A DNA stretch of 55,062 bases from Firmicutes bacterium ADurb.Bin248 (GTDB lineage: Bacteria; Bacillota; Clostridia; Christensenellales; CAG-138). A program made the position numbers and the translations under genes. The notes under the pieces were generated by a model, which had not been told where the DNA came from, did not search any database, and worked only from the letters and a program-made list of their open reading frames with translations. The stretch is from the NCBI GenBank assembly GCA_002069725.1, contig MWBW01000012.1, forward strand, positions 1 through 55,062, in the 5' to 3' direction. Of this stretch, positions 33,369 to 44,516 are shown piece by piece (positions within the stretch are counted from its first letter, which is position 1; the number at the start of each line of letters is the position of its first letter).

Positions 33369-35320
33369 TCGATTTCAACCTCCTTGAGATAGGTGTGTAT
33401 GCTGTTCATCAGGGTTTTGACCGCTTCGTCCAGCGGCATCCCGTGGAGCTGCGCCCCCGCGACGGTGAGGTGGCCCCCGCCGCCGATGCGCTCTAGTATG
33501 ATCTGCACGTTGACGGCGCCGAGGCTCCTTCCGCTGACCATCACGAACTCGCCCGTGTCCGCGAGCACGAAGGAGGCCTGTATGCCCTTGATGGAGAGCA
33601 GCGCGTCCGCGGCCTGCGCGGCGATCAGAGAGCCGTTGGGCATATCCCGCGGGCAGGTGGAGATGGCGATGCCCTGGTCCATGATCAGCGCGTTCTGCAC
33701 GACCTGCGCGCGGTTGCGGAAGTTCTGCATGTCGTCCTGATACATGAGCTTGACCATGCTCGTGTCCGCGCCGCATTTGCGAAGGAAGCTCGCCGCTTCG
33801 AACGTGCGCGCGCCGGTGTTGATGGAAAAGCTCTTCGTATCCATGGTCATGCCCGCGAGCAGCGCGCTGCACTCGAAGGCCGTGGGCTTGAGGTCGTCGT
33901 CGAAATACTGCAGCACCTCCGTGACCATCTCGCAGGTCGAGCTCGCGCCCGCCTCGAGGTAGTTGAGCGTGGGGTTCGAGAGCGCGTCGACGGGCCTGCG
34001 GTGATGGTCTATTATAACGGTCTTTGACGCGCTTTCATAGAGTTTTGTTGAAAGAACGGAACTCGCGCGCTGCGTGTCGACCACGATCATGACGGAACTC
34101 GGGCGGATGAGGCCGAGCGCCTCCTCCTCGGAGAGCACGCTCTCGTGGTACTGCTTGCTGCCCGCCATGGCCGCGAGCGCGCCCTCGATCATGGAGTTGG
34201 GCTCGTTGAGCACGTAATACGCGCGCCTGCCCGAGCAGCTCGCGCAGCGCATCAGGCCGAGCGCCGCGCCCACGCAGTCCATATCCGGATAGTTGTGGCC
34301 CATGATGAACACCTGGTCGGAGTTTTCCATCAATTGCCGGAGCGCCTTGGCGAAAAGCCTCGTCTTGACGCGGGATTGCTTGGGCGAGGAAACCTGGCGC
34401 CTTCCGCCGTAGAACGTATACCCCATGCCGCGCTTGACGACCGCCTGGTCGCCGCCGCGGCCGAGCGCGAGCTCCATGCCGTCGCGCGCGCTCTCGTCGG
34501 AGCGGGAGACGCGCTCCTCCGCGCCGACGGCGATGGAGAGCGTGACGGGCTGCTCCGTGCCGGTCTCTATGGCGTGCGCGGCCTCGAGCAGCGGGAAGCG
34601 CTGGCGCTCGAGCTCGGGCAGGTGCTTGGCCTCGAACACGAGGAAGAAGCGCGCGTTCTCGTACCTGCGATAGGTGCCGTGTACGGAGGCGGTCAGCTCG
34701 CTGACCTGGTTCTCCACCTCGGAGAGCACGCTCGAGCGGTGGAACTGCTTGTCCGCGGCGAGCTCCTCGTAATTGTCCACGTAGATCAGCGCCACGACCG
34801 GCATGTTCTCCTCGTACAGGCGCGTGTAGTGCAGCGCCTCGGTGCGGTCGAGCCAATACTGGAAAATGAGGTTCTTCGCGCCCGGATGCTCGCGCTTGAC
34901 CGGCAGGCTCATGACCTGGTAGGTGCTGCCTGCGTATTCGAAGGAGAGCGCCTGCGCGGGGAAACGCGCGTCGAAGCCGGGGAGTATGCGCCGTATGTCC
35001 CGCCCGTCGTGGATCTGGCGCAGGGATTTGTTGGCCCAGATGATGCGCCCGTCCTCGTCGAACAGGAGCGCCGGTATGGCAAGCGTGTTCATGATCTGCG
35101 CGGAGGCGGAGGCGTTGATTTTGAAGATGTCGTCGAATTCGCGCGCGAGCCGCCGCCTGTACGCGCCGAGCATGGCGGCGGATACGGCAATGCCGGCAAG
35201 GCCCGCCGCGAGCGCGAAGGCGCCGTATTGCCATTCTTCCAACGCCAGCACAAGCCCCGCCCCGACGACGAGCGTGGCGAGCGCGAACGGGATGAGCGCG
35301 TTATGCGGCTTGAGCTTCAT
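33365..35320 (-). CDS. gdpP: Cyclic-di-AMP phosphodiesterase GdpP
   Basis: 651-aa membrane enzyme that hydrolyses c-di-AMP. Two N-terminal spans are followed by a PAS-like domain (DEDGRIIWANKSL), a degenerate GGDEF (LALGRGGDQAVVKRG) and a DHH-DHHA1 phosphodiesterase: GHNYPDMDCVGAA, VIVVDTQRASS, VIIDHHRR and GGGGHLTVAGA. All metal-binding motifs look intact. Placed between yybS and rplI as in many Firmicutes. Confidence 0.95.
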   Translation of the reverse strand: MKLKPHNALIPFALATLVVGAGLVLALEEWQYGAFALAAGLAGIAVSAAMLGAYRRRLAREFDDIFKINASASAQIMNTLAIPALLFDEDGRIIWANKSLRQIHDGRDIRRILPGFDARFPAQALSFEYAGSTYQVMSLPVKREHPGAKNLIFQYWLDRTEALHYTRLYEENMPVVALIYVDNYEELAADKQFHRSSVLSEVENQVSELTASVHGTYRRYENARFFLVFEAKHLPELERQRFPLLEAAHAIETGTEQPVTLSIAVGAEERVSRSDESARDGMELALGRGGDQAVVKRGMGYTFYGGRRQVSSPKQSRVKTRLFAKALRQLMENSDQVFIMGHNYPDMDCVGAALGLMRCASCSGRRAYYVLNEPNSMIEGALAAMAGSKQYHESVLSEEEALGLIRPSSVMIVVDTQRASSVLSTKLYESASKTVIIDHHRRPVDALSNPTLNYLEAGASSTCEMVTEVLQYFDDDLKPTAFECSALLAGMTMDTKSFSINTGARTFEAASFLRKCGADTSMVKLMYQDDMQNFRNRAQVVQNALIMDQGIAISTCPRDMPNGSLIAAQAADALLSIKGIQASFVLADTGEFVMVSGRSLGAVNVQIILERIGGGGHLTVAGAQLHGMPLDEAVKTLMNSIHTYLKEVEIE

Positions 35321-35350
35321 GGAATCCCCGTTTCCCCCCGAACCCGGCGC

Positions 35351-36307
35351 TCAGCTTTGGTTCGGCTTTTTTTGCGTGTAGTGCCTGCGCACGCGCATCA
35401 GGCGGTCCATAAGCCCCGTGAGGATCAGCGAATAGGGCATCAGGAACAGCGCGAAGGCGTAGAACGCGGCGCGGCGAAGCGCGCGCCTGCCGCCGCTCAT
35501 GCGCAGCATGAACTCCATATAGCATGCCCCCATGAGCATCAGCGGCATGAGCACGATGCACGCCGCCGCGGCGAACAGGGCCTCGGCGTTCGCGAGGCCG
35601 AGGAGCAGCGCCGCGATCGTGCCTGCGGCGGCCGCGAGCGCGACGTAGCCGTATTGCTTGGAGAGCTGCCAGAGCGCGAAGTGCGTCACGGGGCGAAGCG
35701 CGCGCTTTGCCGCTTTGCACAAGCCCCTCGCGATGAGCACGTCCGCGAGGGAGAAGAACATCGCGCTGCCGCACACGGCGACCATCACGATCTGCGGCGT
35801 GGCGTCCACGAAGTCCGCGAACAGCGTGAGCGCGGCTTTCATATACTCCTCGTCCTGTCCGAGGGGCGAGACCGCGAGCTGCTCCGAGAAGAGCGACGCG
35901 TATTCCTTCGCCGCGGCCGTGGCCCGCGCGAACGGGTTTTCCCCCGCGAGCATGGGACCGAGCGCCATGTTCATGTAGAGCGCGATGCCGAGCGCCAGCG
36001 CCGAGAACGCCACCGCCGAGCGCCAGGGAAGCTTCTTTCCGATCATGACGCCGATGATGAGCGACGCGGGCACCCAGAGGGACGCGACGTACAGCGCGTC
36101 CGCCGCGCCCAGCAACACATAGTCGGCCGCGAGCGCCGCGGCGATGGCCGGCACCGCGCCGAATGCGCCCCACGCCGCGAGCGCGAAACCGAAGAACCCG
36201 GGCGCGAGGTACAACGCCAGAGGAATATAGCCGCCCGCGAGGCCCGCGAGCGCCCCGAGCCCAAGCCCGAACGCGACGTATTTTACTTTGCTGCCATTCA
36301 GCTCCAC
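35351..36307 (-). CDS. YybS-like DUF2232 membrane protein
   Basis: 318-aa polytopic membrane protein with about eight helices, located directly upstream of gdpP where B. subtilis has yybS. It contains ALAGLAGGYIPLALYLAPG, a central soluble loop and GACYMEFMLRMSG near the end. Two starts are possible: GTG at 36307, with GGAG 9 nt upstream, and ATG at 36322, with no ribosome site. I prefer 36307. A TATAAT lies at 36344-36349 on the same strand. Function in the family is unknown. Confidence 0.82.
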   Translation of the reverse strand: MELNGSKVKYVAFGLGLGALAGLAGGYIPLALYLAPGFFGFALAAWGAFGAVPAIAAALAADYVLLGAADALYVASLWVPASLIIGVMIGKKLPWRSAVAFSALALGIALYMNMALGPMLAGENPFARATAAAKEYASLFSEQLAVSPLGQDEEYMKAALTLFADFVDATPQIVMVAVCGSAMFFSLADVLIARGLCKAAKRALRPVTHFALWQLSKQYGYVALAAAAGTIAALLLGLANAEALFAAAACIVLMPLMLMGACYMEFMLRMSGGRRALRRAAFYAFALFLMPYSLILTGLMDRLMRVRRHYTQKKPNQS

Positions 36308-36343
36308 ACAAGCAATCTCCATTAAGCGACATACAGGTAATTC

Positions 36344-36349
36344 ATTATA
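36344..36349 (-). promoter_or_regulatory. -10 element of the yybS-gdpP-rplI-dnaB operon
   Basis: Minus strand TATAAT 22 nt before the ATG at 36322. The -35 is unclear. Confidence 0.45.
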
Positions 36350-36482
36350 ACCTCTTTTGGCCGCATAAACAAGCGCGGCTCGGAACGGGAGCGCCGCGCA
36401 AATAAGCAGCGGCCCTTGGCCGGCATAAAGCCCGGCCAGGGACGATCGTTTCGATTTTCGGGGAGCGCGCCCGCCCCGCCCT

Positions 36483-37110
36483 CTATACCACCTCGATCTC
36501 GAATGCGACCGGAAGGCCGCTTTTCACGGTGTCCGCGGCGATTTCGAGCCCGTTCTCGCTCCTGCGCCACGCGGGCGTTTCCGCGAAGCCGAGCGCGCGC
36601 ACGCCGCGGATAATGCCGTGGAACCCCGGGCGGTTCCGGTCCTTCGGGTCGGCCAGAGACCGTATCAGCACGCGGCGTAGCGCATGATCTCGACCATGCT
36701 CTGCACGTTTTCCGACATGACCGAAACGCGCTCCGGAAACACGTGGTCGATCACCACGATGGGCAGAGCGCTCGCGGCGAGGTCCACGACGTTCGGGTCC
36801 TCGAAGCGCGCCTGCGCGATGACGACGCCGTCGCAGCTTCGGTAGAGCGCGTGGCGGTAGAAGCTGATGTCCGCTTCGCCGATGCGGTTGCTGATGAACG
36901 TGATGTCGTGCCCGGAATCCTTGGCCGCGTCGCGGATGCTGTCGAGCACGAGCGCGAAATACTCGTGGTTGATGTGGTCTGCGAACAGCACGCCGAGGTT
37001 GTAGGAACGATTGGTCTTTAAGGAGCGCGCCCGCCGCATTGGGATGATATCTCAAATCGCGCGCAATACGGGCGTATTGCGCCGTTCTTTCATAATATCG
37101 AAATCGTTTT
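36483..37110 (-). pseudogene. Decayed LacI/GalR-family regulator
   Basis: Pieces of a LacI-type regulator in different frames. Around 37035-37080 one frame reads RIARDLRYHPNAA, the end of a LacI DNA-binding domain. The adjoining frame (36665-37039) continues with ARSLKTNRSYNLGVLFADHINHEYFA and about 110 residues of effector-binding domain, then stops. The helix-turn-helix start is missing and the rest of the effector domain is gone. From 36660 to 36483 another frame carries LGFAETPAWRRSENGLEI, which may be the tail of a glycoside hydrolase (GH29-like C-terminal domain) rather than of the regulator; this is uncertain. The neighbourhood 36308-37242 has no intact gene. Confidence 0.72.
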
Positions 37111-37242
37111 CGAAAACATGCTGAAACGCTGCGGCGCGGGCGGGCCGGACGCGCGAAAACGGGCTTTGCCGTTCCGATTTTCACCTTTCGCTGCGGCGCG
37201 GCATATGGCTGAAGTAGCGCGTGTTGGGATGGGAGGGCGAAC

Positions 37243-37743
37243 ATGATGAAGACCGGCGCGTACCGGCGCGACAAGGCCGTGGCGTATGCGCGCGAATGGG
37301 CATACGGCCGCAACCCGGCTTATTACGATTTTTCGGAGCTGGGCGGAGACTGCACCAATTTCGCCTCCCAGGTGCTCTACGCGGGCACGGGCGTGATGAA
37401 TTACACGCAGGGGACCGGCTGGTATTACATAGACCTCAACCGCCGCTCGCCTTCGTGGACGGGCGTGCCGTATTTTTATGATTTCCTGACGGCCAACCGC
37501 GGCGTCGGCCCTTTCGCGCGCCGGGCGGAGCTTTCGGAGGTGGAGTTGGGCGACTTCATCCAATTGAGCTTCGACGAGGCGCGCTACGGGCACACGCTCG
37601 CGGTGGTGTCCGTCGGGCAGCCCGCGACGCCCTACAACGTGCTCGTCGCGACGCATACGTTCGACGCGTACAACCGGCCTCTGAGCAGCTATTCCTTCCG
37701 TGAAATGCGCTGCATCCACATATTGGGATACCGGTATTACTGA
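37243..37743 (+). CDS. Putative amidase-domain (PF12671-like) protein
   Basis: 166-aa protein with the amidase_6 pattern: YDRDKAV-type start (YRRDKAVAYAREWAYGRNPAYYDF), then GGDCTNFASQVLYAG with the presumed nucleophile Cys near residue 37, GTGWYYIDL, SWTGVPYFYDFL and RYGHTLAVV with the likely catalytic His. Such domains resemble CHAP/NlpC-type cysteine amidases acting on wall or peptide amides. No signal peptide is present, so the site of action is unclear. GGGAGGG precedes the ATG. Confidence 0.83.
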   Translation: MMKTGAYRRDKAVAYAREWAYGRNPAYYDFSELGGDCTNFASQVLYAGTGVMNYTQGTGWYYIDLNRRSPSWTGVPYFYDFLTANRGVGPFARRAELSEVELGDFIQLSFDEARYGHTLAVVSVGQPATPYNVLVATHTFDAYNRPLSSYSFREMRCIHILGYRYY

Positions 37744-37758
37744 CGGCGGATAATCCGA

Positions 37759-37764
37759 TATAAT
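37759..37764 (+). promoter_or_regulatory. -10 element of a gene remnant
   Basis: TATAAT 31 nt before the ATG at 37796, with GGGGGAG between them: an intact expression signal in front of a broken gene. Confidence 0.4.
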
Positions 37765-37795
37765 GATAAAAAATTTGCCCCGGGGGAGTGATCGT

Positions 37796-37893
37796 ATGCT
37801 GGGCGCGATCGCGGGCTCGATTGCCTCGACGAACGGCTCAAGGCGATCCTGTTCGCGTTTGAGGAGTGGTATCCGCCCAAAATCGCCGGTTAG
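37796..37893 (+). pseudogene. Internally deleted ADP-ribosylglycohydrolase remnant
   Basis: An ATG with a good ribosome site begins MLGAIAGSI, like the N terminus of DraG-type ADP-ribosylglycohydrolases (MLGAIAGDIIGS). After about 9 codons the sensible frame shifts and reads CLDERLKAILFAFEEWYPPKIAG before a stop, which looks like a C terminus of the same family. Nearly the whole enzyme would be deleted between the two pieces. The identification rests on short segments. Confidence 0.45.
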
Positions 37894-37914
37894 CAAAGCG
37901 CGGCGCGATAGCAG

Positions 37915-37942
37915 GAGCCCGCGGGCAAACGTCCGCGGGCTC
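37915..37942. terminator. Hairpin between the remnant and the wall-protein gene
   Basis: Perfect 10-bp GAGCCCGCGG/CCGCGGGCTC stem with an 8-nt loop. No T run on either side; it can serve the convergent transcripts from both sides. Confidence 0.5.
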
Positions 37943-37963
37943 GCGCGATTCGGGATGCGGTTC

Positions 37964-40291
37964 TCAGTTTTTCGCCCGCCTGCGCCTGACGAGCGCGGGC
38001 AGCGCCGCGCCCAGCGCGATGAGACAAACGCCCAGCGCCGTCCACGGGAAGTCCGCGCCGCCGGTCTGCGGGGGCGTGAGCCTGCCCGATTGCACGAACA
38101 CCGCGAAGAGCGAGAGGCTGCGCACGGTGAACAGCGCCCTGCCGAACTGAACCCTGGCTGTGTACGTCTTATACTCCCCGTTGCTGCAGCATACGATGGA
38201 GACGGTTTCGCCCTCGTACTGCGCGCCTACGGGAATGGAGATGGTCAAGTCGCCGACGAAGCCGCGCGTGAGCCGGATCTCGATGCCGTAGATATACTGG
38301 AACGCGCTGTTCGAGAGGGCTTTGCGTATGGCCTCGCAGGCGGCGCAATTCTGATGCAGCGCGAGCTTGCTGACGACCAGCTCGGAGTACGCGTTGATGT
38401 TGCCGGAAACCGTGACGCCGGAATAATAATCCGAAAGCGTCTTTTGCGGATAGAGGCTGTTTACCGTGAAGGACACCTGCGCGGTCGCGGTCTTGCCGCC
38501 GTTGTAGGTCACGGTGATGGCGGTCGTATACGTTCCTTCGGGAAGGTTGTCGGCGGGTCTGACCGTCCAGCTCGAGATGCTGCCGCCTTTGGGAACGTTC
38601 GGGCCGCTGCCGCCGAGTATGAAGCGCGCCGTGTCGCCGAGCGCGACGCTCGCGATATCCGCCTGCCAGTTGCCGGTGTTCGCGATCGTTATGGGCTTCG
38701 CCGCGACAGGCGCGTACCCGTCCGTCACGGGCGCGAACACGGGCGCCGTGACGCTCAGGCTGTAAACCGGCGCATACGCGCCGACCTGCACGGACGCCGC
38801 CTCGGACGCGAACGCGGAGGCCGCCGCCTTAAAGCGCACGAGATACGTGCCCGGGGCGAGGCCGGTTATGGTGCCGCCCGGGCAGGCGGTCCACGCCGCC
38901 GCGCCGGAGAGTTGATATTCCATGGCGCTTGTTGCGCCCGTGACGGCGCCGTCGTCCAGATCGAGGCCGGTCTCGTCGGTCTTGCCTATGCCGGCCGGCG
39001 CCGCCGGACGCGCGGGAACGGCGAGGCTCTGCGCCCCGGAGTCCGCGGTGGTCGTGCCGTTGCCTTTCTTCACGATGGACAGGGTCGTGCCGAACCACGC
39101 GGAATCTATGGCGAGCTCGCCATGCGAATCCGCGGTGCAATCCGCGCCGCCGATGTCGTAGCGCGCGCCCGCGGCGAGGCCCGTGAGCTTCTCCGCCTCA
39201 TAATCTATGGACGCCTCGGGCGCGGGCTCCGGCGCGGCGGGCGTGGTGCCGAGCGTGACCTTCGTGACGGCCGAATGGAACGCGTCGGCGGTCGCCGCAA
39301 AGCGGAACACGTATTCGCCCGGCGCAACGCCGGTCATCGAACCGGCCGGCGTCCATTTCCCGCCGGAAAAGCGGTATTCCATGGCGCTCGTCACGCCCGT
39401 GATCGTGCCTCCGGCGCCGGGATACGGCTCATCCGTCGCGACGATGCCCGTCGGCTTCGCGGGCCGCGCGGGGATGGTGAGGCTCTGCGCGGCGGAATCC
39501 GTGGTGGTCCTACCGTTGCCCTTCCTGACGATGGAAACGGGCGCGCCGCCCATCCATGTGTCGTCGATGGCAATCCAGGTCGCGCTCATGGTCTGATCGA
39601 CGCCGTCGATGACGTAGGCCGCGTTTTTCGTGAATCCGGTGAGGCGTTCCTGATCGAAGTTTATGGCAATGGCGGGGATCTCCTCGGGCGACATGACGCC
39701 GACGGTCACGTTCGTGACGCCCGAAGCGAACGAGCCGGGCGTTTCGCCAACCGGGATAACGGCCTTATACCTGATCTGGTACGTCCCTCCCGCCAGACCC
39801 GTTATGTCGGCCCCGGTCCCCTGGGTATATTCGTCATCGGAGGAAAGCCTGTACTCCATATCGGCCGCAATGCCCGCGATGGCGCCATCCGCCCCGCCGC
39901 TCACGTAGGTCGCGGTGAAGAGCGAAGCCGCGGGTTTTTTGGGGCGCGCGGGAATGGAGAGCTCCTGCGCGATGGAGTTCGACGTCGCCACGCCGTCCCC
40001 TTTTTTCACGATCAGTATGGTCGTGCCGAGCCAGCCTCCGGTGCCGGTGACGATTTTAATCGTGCCCGGATGCAGGCCCGCCGCCTTACCTGCGGTGTAT
40101 TCGGCCTCGCCGATCACGTAAACGGCGCCCGGGACCAGACCGGTCAGCCGCTCGTTCACAAAATCAATGGCGGCGACAGGCGGCAGCTCCTGGGGCAGGG
40201 AATCCGCCAGCGACAAGTTCGCGGGCAGCGCCGGCAGCAGCATCGCGAACGCGAGCGCCAGAGAGAGCAGTTTCAGTTTGTTTTTTTTCAT
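37964..40291 (-). CDS. Cell-wall-anchored repeat protein with PPQTG sorting signal
   Basis: 775-aa surface protein. The signal peptide MKKNKLKLLSLALAFAMLLPALPANLSLA leads into three repeats of about 165 residues, each with I-D-(F/Y)-x-E-(R/K)-L-T-G, a W-(F/L/M)-G-x2-(L/I/V)-(S/I)-I-V-(K/R)-K-G-(N/D)-G strand and (L/I)-(S/T/A)-(I/V)-P-A-R-P. An Ig-like domain follows (about 480-580). The end is PPQTGG, a hydrophobic span (WTALGVCLIALGAALPALV) and RRRRAKN, i.e. a sortase-type sorting signal. No sortase is encoded in the window. GGAGGTT precedes the ATG at 40291. Possible roles are adhesion or matrix formation. Confidence 0.85.
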   Translation of the reverse strand: MKKNKLKLLSLALAFAMLLPALPANLSLADSLPQELPPVAAIDFVNERLTGLVPGAVYVIGEAEYTAGKAAGLHPGTIKIVTGTGGWLGTTILIVKKGDGVATSNSIAQELSIPARPKKPAASLFTATYVSGGADGAIAGIAADMEYRLSSDDEYTQGTGADITGLAGGTYQIRYKAVIPVGETPGSFASGVTNVTVGVMSPEEIPAIAINFDQERLTGFTKNAAYVIDGVDQTMSATWIAIDDTWMGGAPVSIVRKGNGRTTTDSAAQSLTIPARPAKPTGIVATDEPYPGAGGTITGVTSAMEYRFSGGKWTPAGSMTGVAPGEYVFRFAATADAFHSAVTKVTLGTTPAAPEPAPEASIDYEAEKLTGLAAGARYDIGGADCTADSHGELAIDSAWFGTTLSIVKKGNGTTTADSGAQSLAVPARPAAPAGIGKTDETGLDLDDGAVTGATSAMEYQLSGAAAWTACPGGTITGLAPGTYLVRFKAAASAFASEAASVQVGAYAPVYSLSVTAPVFAPVTDGYAPVAAKPITIANTGNWQADIASVALGDTARFILGGSGPNVPKGGSISSWTVRPADNLPEGTYTTAITVTYNGGKTATAQVSFTVNSLYPQKTLSDYYSGVTVSGNINAYSELVVSKLALHQNCAACEAIRKALSNSAFQYIYGIEIRLTRGFVGDLTISIPVGAQYEGETVSIVCCSNGEYKTYTARVQFGRALFTVRSLSLFAVFVQSGRLTPPQTGGADFPWTALGVCLIALGAALPALVRRRRAKN

Positions 40292-40417
40292 AGCGATGCA
40301 ACCTCCATATATGCGGATATCAGGGGTTTCCTGCGCCCCAACCGGGACGCGGCGTCGTCGCTTCATAAACATATTTGACGATTCCAGCCGAGATATCCCT
40401 ATTCCTTATCCGTTTTA

Positions 40418-40423
40418 ATTATA
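40418..40423 (-). promoter_or_regulatory. Extended -10 element of the wall-protein gene
   Basis: Minus strand TGC-TATAAT about 127 nt upstream of the start codon. It implies a long leader, in which no known riboswitch was recognised. Confidence 0.45.
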
Positions 40424-40573
40424 GCATCCTGAGCGCGCACCCGGAGAAATTCGGAAAAGTTTACAAATTGCCCCGCGCTGCGCTTCGCGCGAAAAAGCGC
40501 ACGCGCGGCGCGGAGGGAACACGGATGCCGCAGCGAACGTTTTATTGATAAAAGCCGGGGAGGGTTTGGGATT

Positions 40574-40897
40574 ATGAAAAAAGCCGCCGCCATGCTGCTG
40601 CTTGCGGCATTCGTTTTGACGCTCGGCGCGGGATGCAAAAAGAACGTCGTTTTCACGGGCGTCGTCGAGGAGGTATACGAGAACGCCATACTCGTGCGAA
40701 CGGGCGACGAGGTGGGCTTCGATCTCGCGCGCGTCGGCTTCGCCGAGGGCTGCAAGGGGCTTGATTTCGATTTTGCCGTCGGTCAGACCGTAAAGCTTAC
40801 GATACTGCCCGAGATCGCCGAGAGCTATCCCGTGCAGGTCCGGGCAAAGAAGGTTGAGCTGCTTTTCGACGCGGGCGCGCCGATCCCGATAGACTGA
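40574..40897 (+). CDS. Small lipoprotein of unknown function
   Basis: 107-aa predicted lipoprotein. The signal MKKAAAMLLLAAFVLTLGAGC gives lipid Cys21, followed by a compact beta-rich domain (VFTGVVEEVYENAILVRT..VGFDLARV) of about 85 residues, like small OB-fold or DUF3221-type proteins. I cannot name the family with confidence. GGGGAGGG precedes the ATG. Followed by a strong hairpin. Confidence 0.78.
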   Translation: MKKAAAMLLLAAFVLTLGAGCKKNVVFTGVVEEVYENAILVRTGDEVGFDLARVGFAEGCKGLDFDFAVGQTVKLTILPEIAESYPVQVRAKKVELLFDAGAPIPID

Positions 40898-40909
40898 GCG
40901 CAAACGCAG

Positions 40910-40945
40910 GCTGCGGCCGCCCTGCTGGGCGGCCGCAGCGCGTTT
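40910..40945. terminator. Strong hairpin terminator between convergent lipoprotein genes
   Basis: Perfect 13-bp GCTGCGGCCGCCC/GGGCGGCCGCAGC stem with a 4-nt loop, then GCGTTTT on the plus strand. The same GCGGCCGCCC stem ends groEL at 42469-42494. Confidence 0.75.
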
Positions 40946-41002
40946 TGCCGAAACCGCTTAAAACTCGATGCGGAACGCCCCGTTGATCACATCCTCGGCG
41001 GA

Positions 41003-42349
41003 TCAGTTGTCGCTCTCGTAAGCGCGCAGCGTGAACTCCGCGGCCTCGAACGCCGCGATGTCGTTCGCCTCCACGTCCGGAGTCGACCAGCTGCACTCGG
41101 AGTATGCCTTCGCGCCCGGCGCGACCTCCAGATACCAGTAGGGCGGACATATGAAGTCGTTGACCGAAACGTCCTCCATCGTGAGCGTGAGGGTCTTGTT
41201 GGTCTTGTTCTCGCAGTAGAGCACGAGCGTCGGGCCCCAGTCGCCGTCCGGATTGAAGTCCAGGGCGATCAGCGTGAGCAGGCCGTCGTCGACGATCGTC
41301 TGCTCCCTGAAGCCGCCCGCGAACTCCATTTCCCTCAGGGGCGGCAGGGAGGACGCGTTGGAGAGCCGGAGCGAAAGCGGCTCGTTGTAGAGATCGTCCG
41401 CCGTCCAGTCGTCCGCATCGTAGGCGCGAAGCCTGCACGCGAGCGTATCGAGATAATTGACGCCGCTCTTGTGGAGGAGATCCAGCGTCCAGGACGCGGC
41501 GGAGATCGCCTTTTTGCCCGGCGCGACCTCGCAGCTCCAGTACGGGCTGCACATGAAGCCGTTGACGACGGCGTCGTCCATCGTAAAGTTGAGCGTTTTG
41601 TCCGACCTGTTCTCGATGTACAGGGCGAGCGTCGCGGCCCAGCCGTCGTCGGGATTGTAGTTGTCCAGGGCGATGAGGAAAAGCCCGTTGTCGACGAGCG
41701 TCTGCTTGGGGTACGGGTTCGCGTAGGCGACCTCGCCCACGGGCGGCAGGGGGGCGGAATGTTCCATTTGGATCTCGACGGCCTCGAGCAGCGCGGCGGG
41801 CGCGCCGTAATCGTTGACATCGTACGCGCGCAGCGTGAATTCGACGATATCGAGATAATTGATGCCGCAGGCCGCCAGAGCGGTATCCGACCAGCTCATT
41901 TCCGAGTTCGCCTTCTTGCCCGCGGGCACCTCGCACATCCAGAACGGATCGCACATAAAGCCGTTGACCGTCGCGTCCTCGGCGACGAGCATGAGCGGCT
42001 TTTCGGATTTGTTTTCGACGAGTATCGTGAACGTCGGGCCCCAGAGGCCGTCCGGCTCGAAGCCCGTCGCGGTTACGACGCACGCGTCCGTGGAGGCGAG
42101 CACGGTTTCACGGAAGGCGGCGGCGTTCCCCGCAGGCTCGGTCGGCCCGGCCGACCCGGTCGGCGCGGGAGCATCCGTCTGCCCGGCCTGCGCGGGGGCG
42201 GTCGCGGCGCCGCCTGCATCCGGCGTTTCCCGCGCGCCGAACGACCAGGTTTTTTCTCCGGAAAAAAGCAGCGCGCAGCCGGAACAGCAGCAGAGAACCA
42301 GGCAGAGCGCGAGAAACAGGGAAAGCGCTTTCGGAATCCTTTTCAGCAT
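41003..42349 (-). CDS. Lipoprotein with three ~115-residue repeats
   Basis: 448-aa lipoprotein. The signal MLKRIPKALSLFLALCLVLCC leads to a Cys-rich lipobox (CCCSGC). After a Thr/Ala/Pro linker come three homologous units. Each has a Trp-(G/A)-(P/A)-T strand, VENKS/IENRS/CENKT, then V-N-(G/D)-F-(M/I)-C-x-P-(F/Y)-W and E-V-(P/A)-(A/P)-G-x-K-A, ending in R-A-Y-(D/E). The fold is probably all-beta. I do not recognise a named family; similar surface lipoproteins occur in Clostridia. GGGAGGGG precedes the ATG at 42349. Its 3' end meets the 40910 terminator. Confidence 0.78.
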   Translation of the reverse strand: MLKRIPKALSLFLALCLVLCCCSGCALLFSGEKTWSFGARETPDAGGAATAPAQAGQTDAPAPTGSAGPTEPAGNAAAFRETVLASTDACVVTATGFEPDGLWGPTFTILVENKSEKPLMLVAEDATVNGFMCDPFWMCEVPAGKKANSEMSWSDTALAACGINYLDIVEFTLRAYDVNDYGAPAALLEAVEIQMEHSAPLPPVGEVAYANPYPKQTLVDNGLFLIALDNYNPDDGWAATLALYIENRSDKTLNFTMDDAVVNGFMCSPYWSCEVAPGKKAISAASWTLDLLHKSGVNYLDTLACRLRAYDADDWTADDLYNEPLSLRLSNASSLPPLREMEFAGGFREQTIVDDGLLTLIALDFNPDGDWGPTLVLYCENKTNKTLTLTMEDVSVNDFICPPYWYLEVAPGAKAYSECSWSTPDVEANDIAAFEAAEFTLRAYESDN

Positions 42350-42468
42350 ACGATACCCCTCCCCATTTATTGGTAGAAGTATAGCATTGCGCAAAGAATT
42401 GCACAACTTCTTTAAATATACGCCGCGTTTCGGAAGGATAAAAGCGAACGCGCGCCCAAAGGATAACT

Positions 42469-42494
42469 TGCGGCCGCCCCTCGGGGCGGCCGCA
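42469..42494 (-). terminator. Terminator of groES-groEL
   Basis: TGCGGCCGCCCC/GGGGCGGCCGCA hairpin 50 nt past the groEL stop, on the far side of the heptamer array. No T run, only AGTTAT on the minus strand. Confidence 0.55.
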
Positions 42495-42506
42495 GCGTTT
42501 CATTTG

Positions 42507-42534
42507 ATTGTCAATTGTCCATTGTCAATTGTCA
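42507..42534 (-). repeat. TGACAAT heptamer array after the groEL stop
   Basis: On the minus strand TGACAAT, TGACAAT, GGACAAT, TGACAAT beginning 7 nt after the TGA stop (which is followed by GAGTAAT). Confidence 0.88.
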
Positions 42535-42541
42535 ATTACTC

Positions 42542-44471
<1,930 letters not shown>

Positions 44472-44516
44472 GTGCTGTGACCTCCTTATGTATCGATCAT
44501 TGATATCTGTGTGTTG

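Noticed and set aside
40292..40573. Regulatory RNA in the long leader upstream of the wall protein
   Set aside because: I could identify the -10 and ribosome site but no conserved RNA motif or terminator/antiterminator pair.
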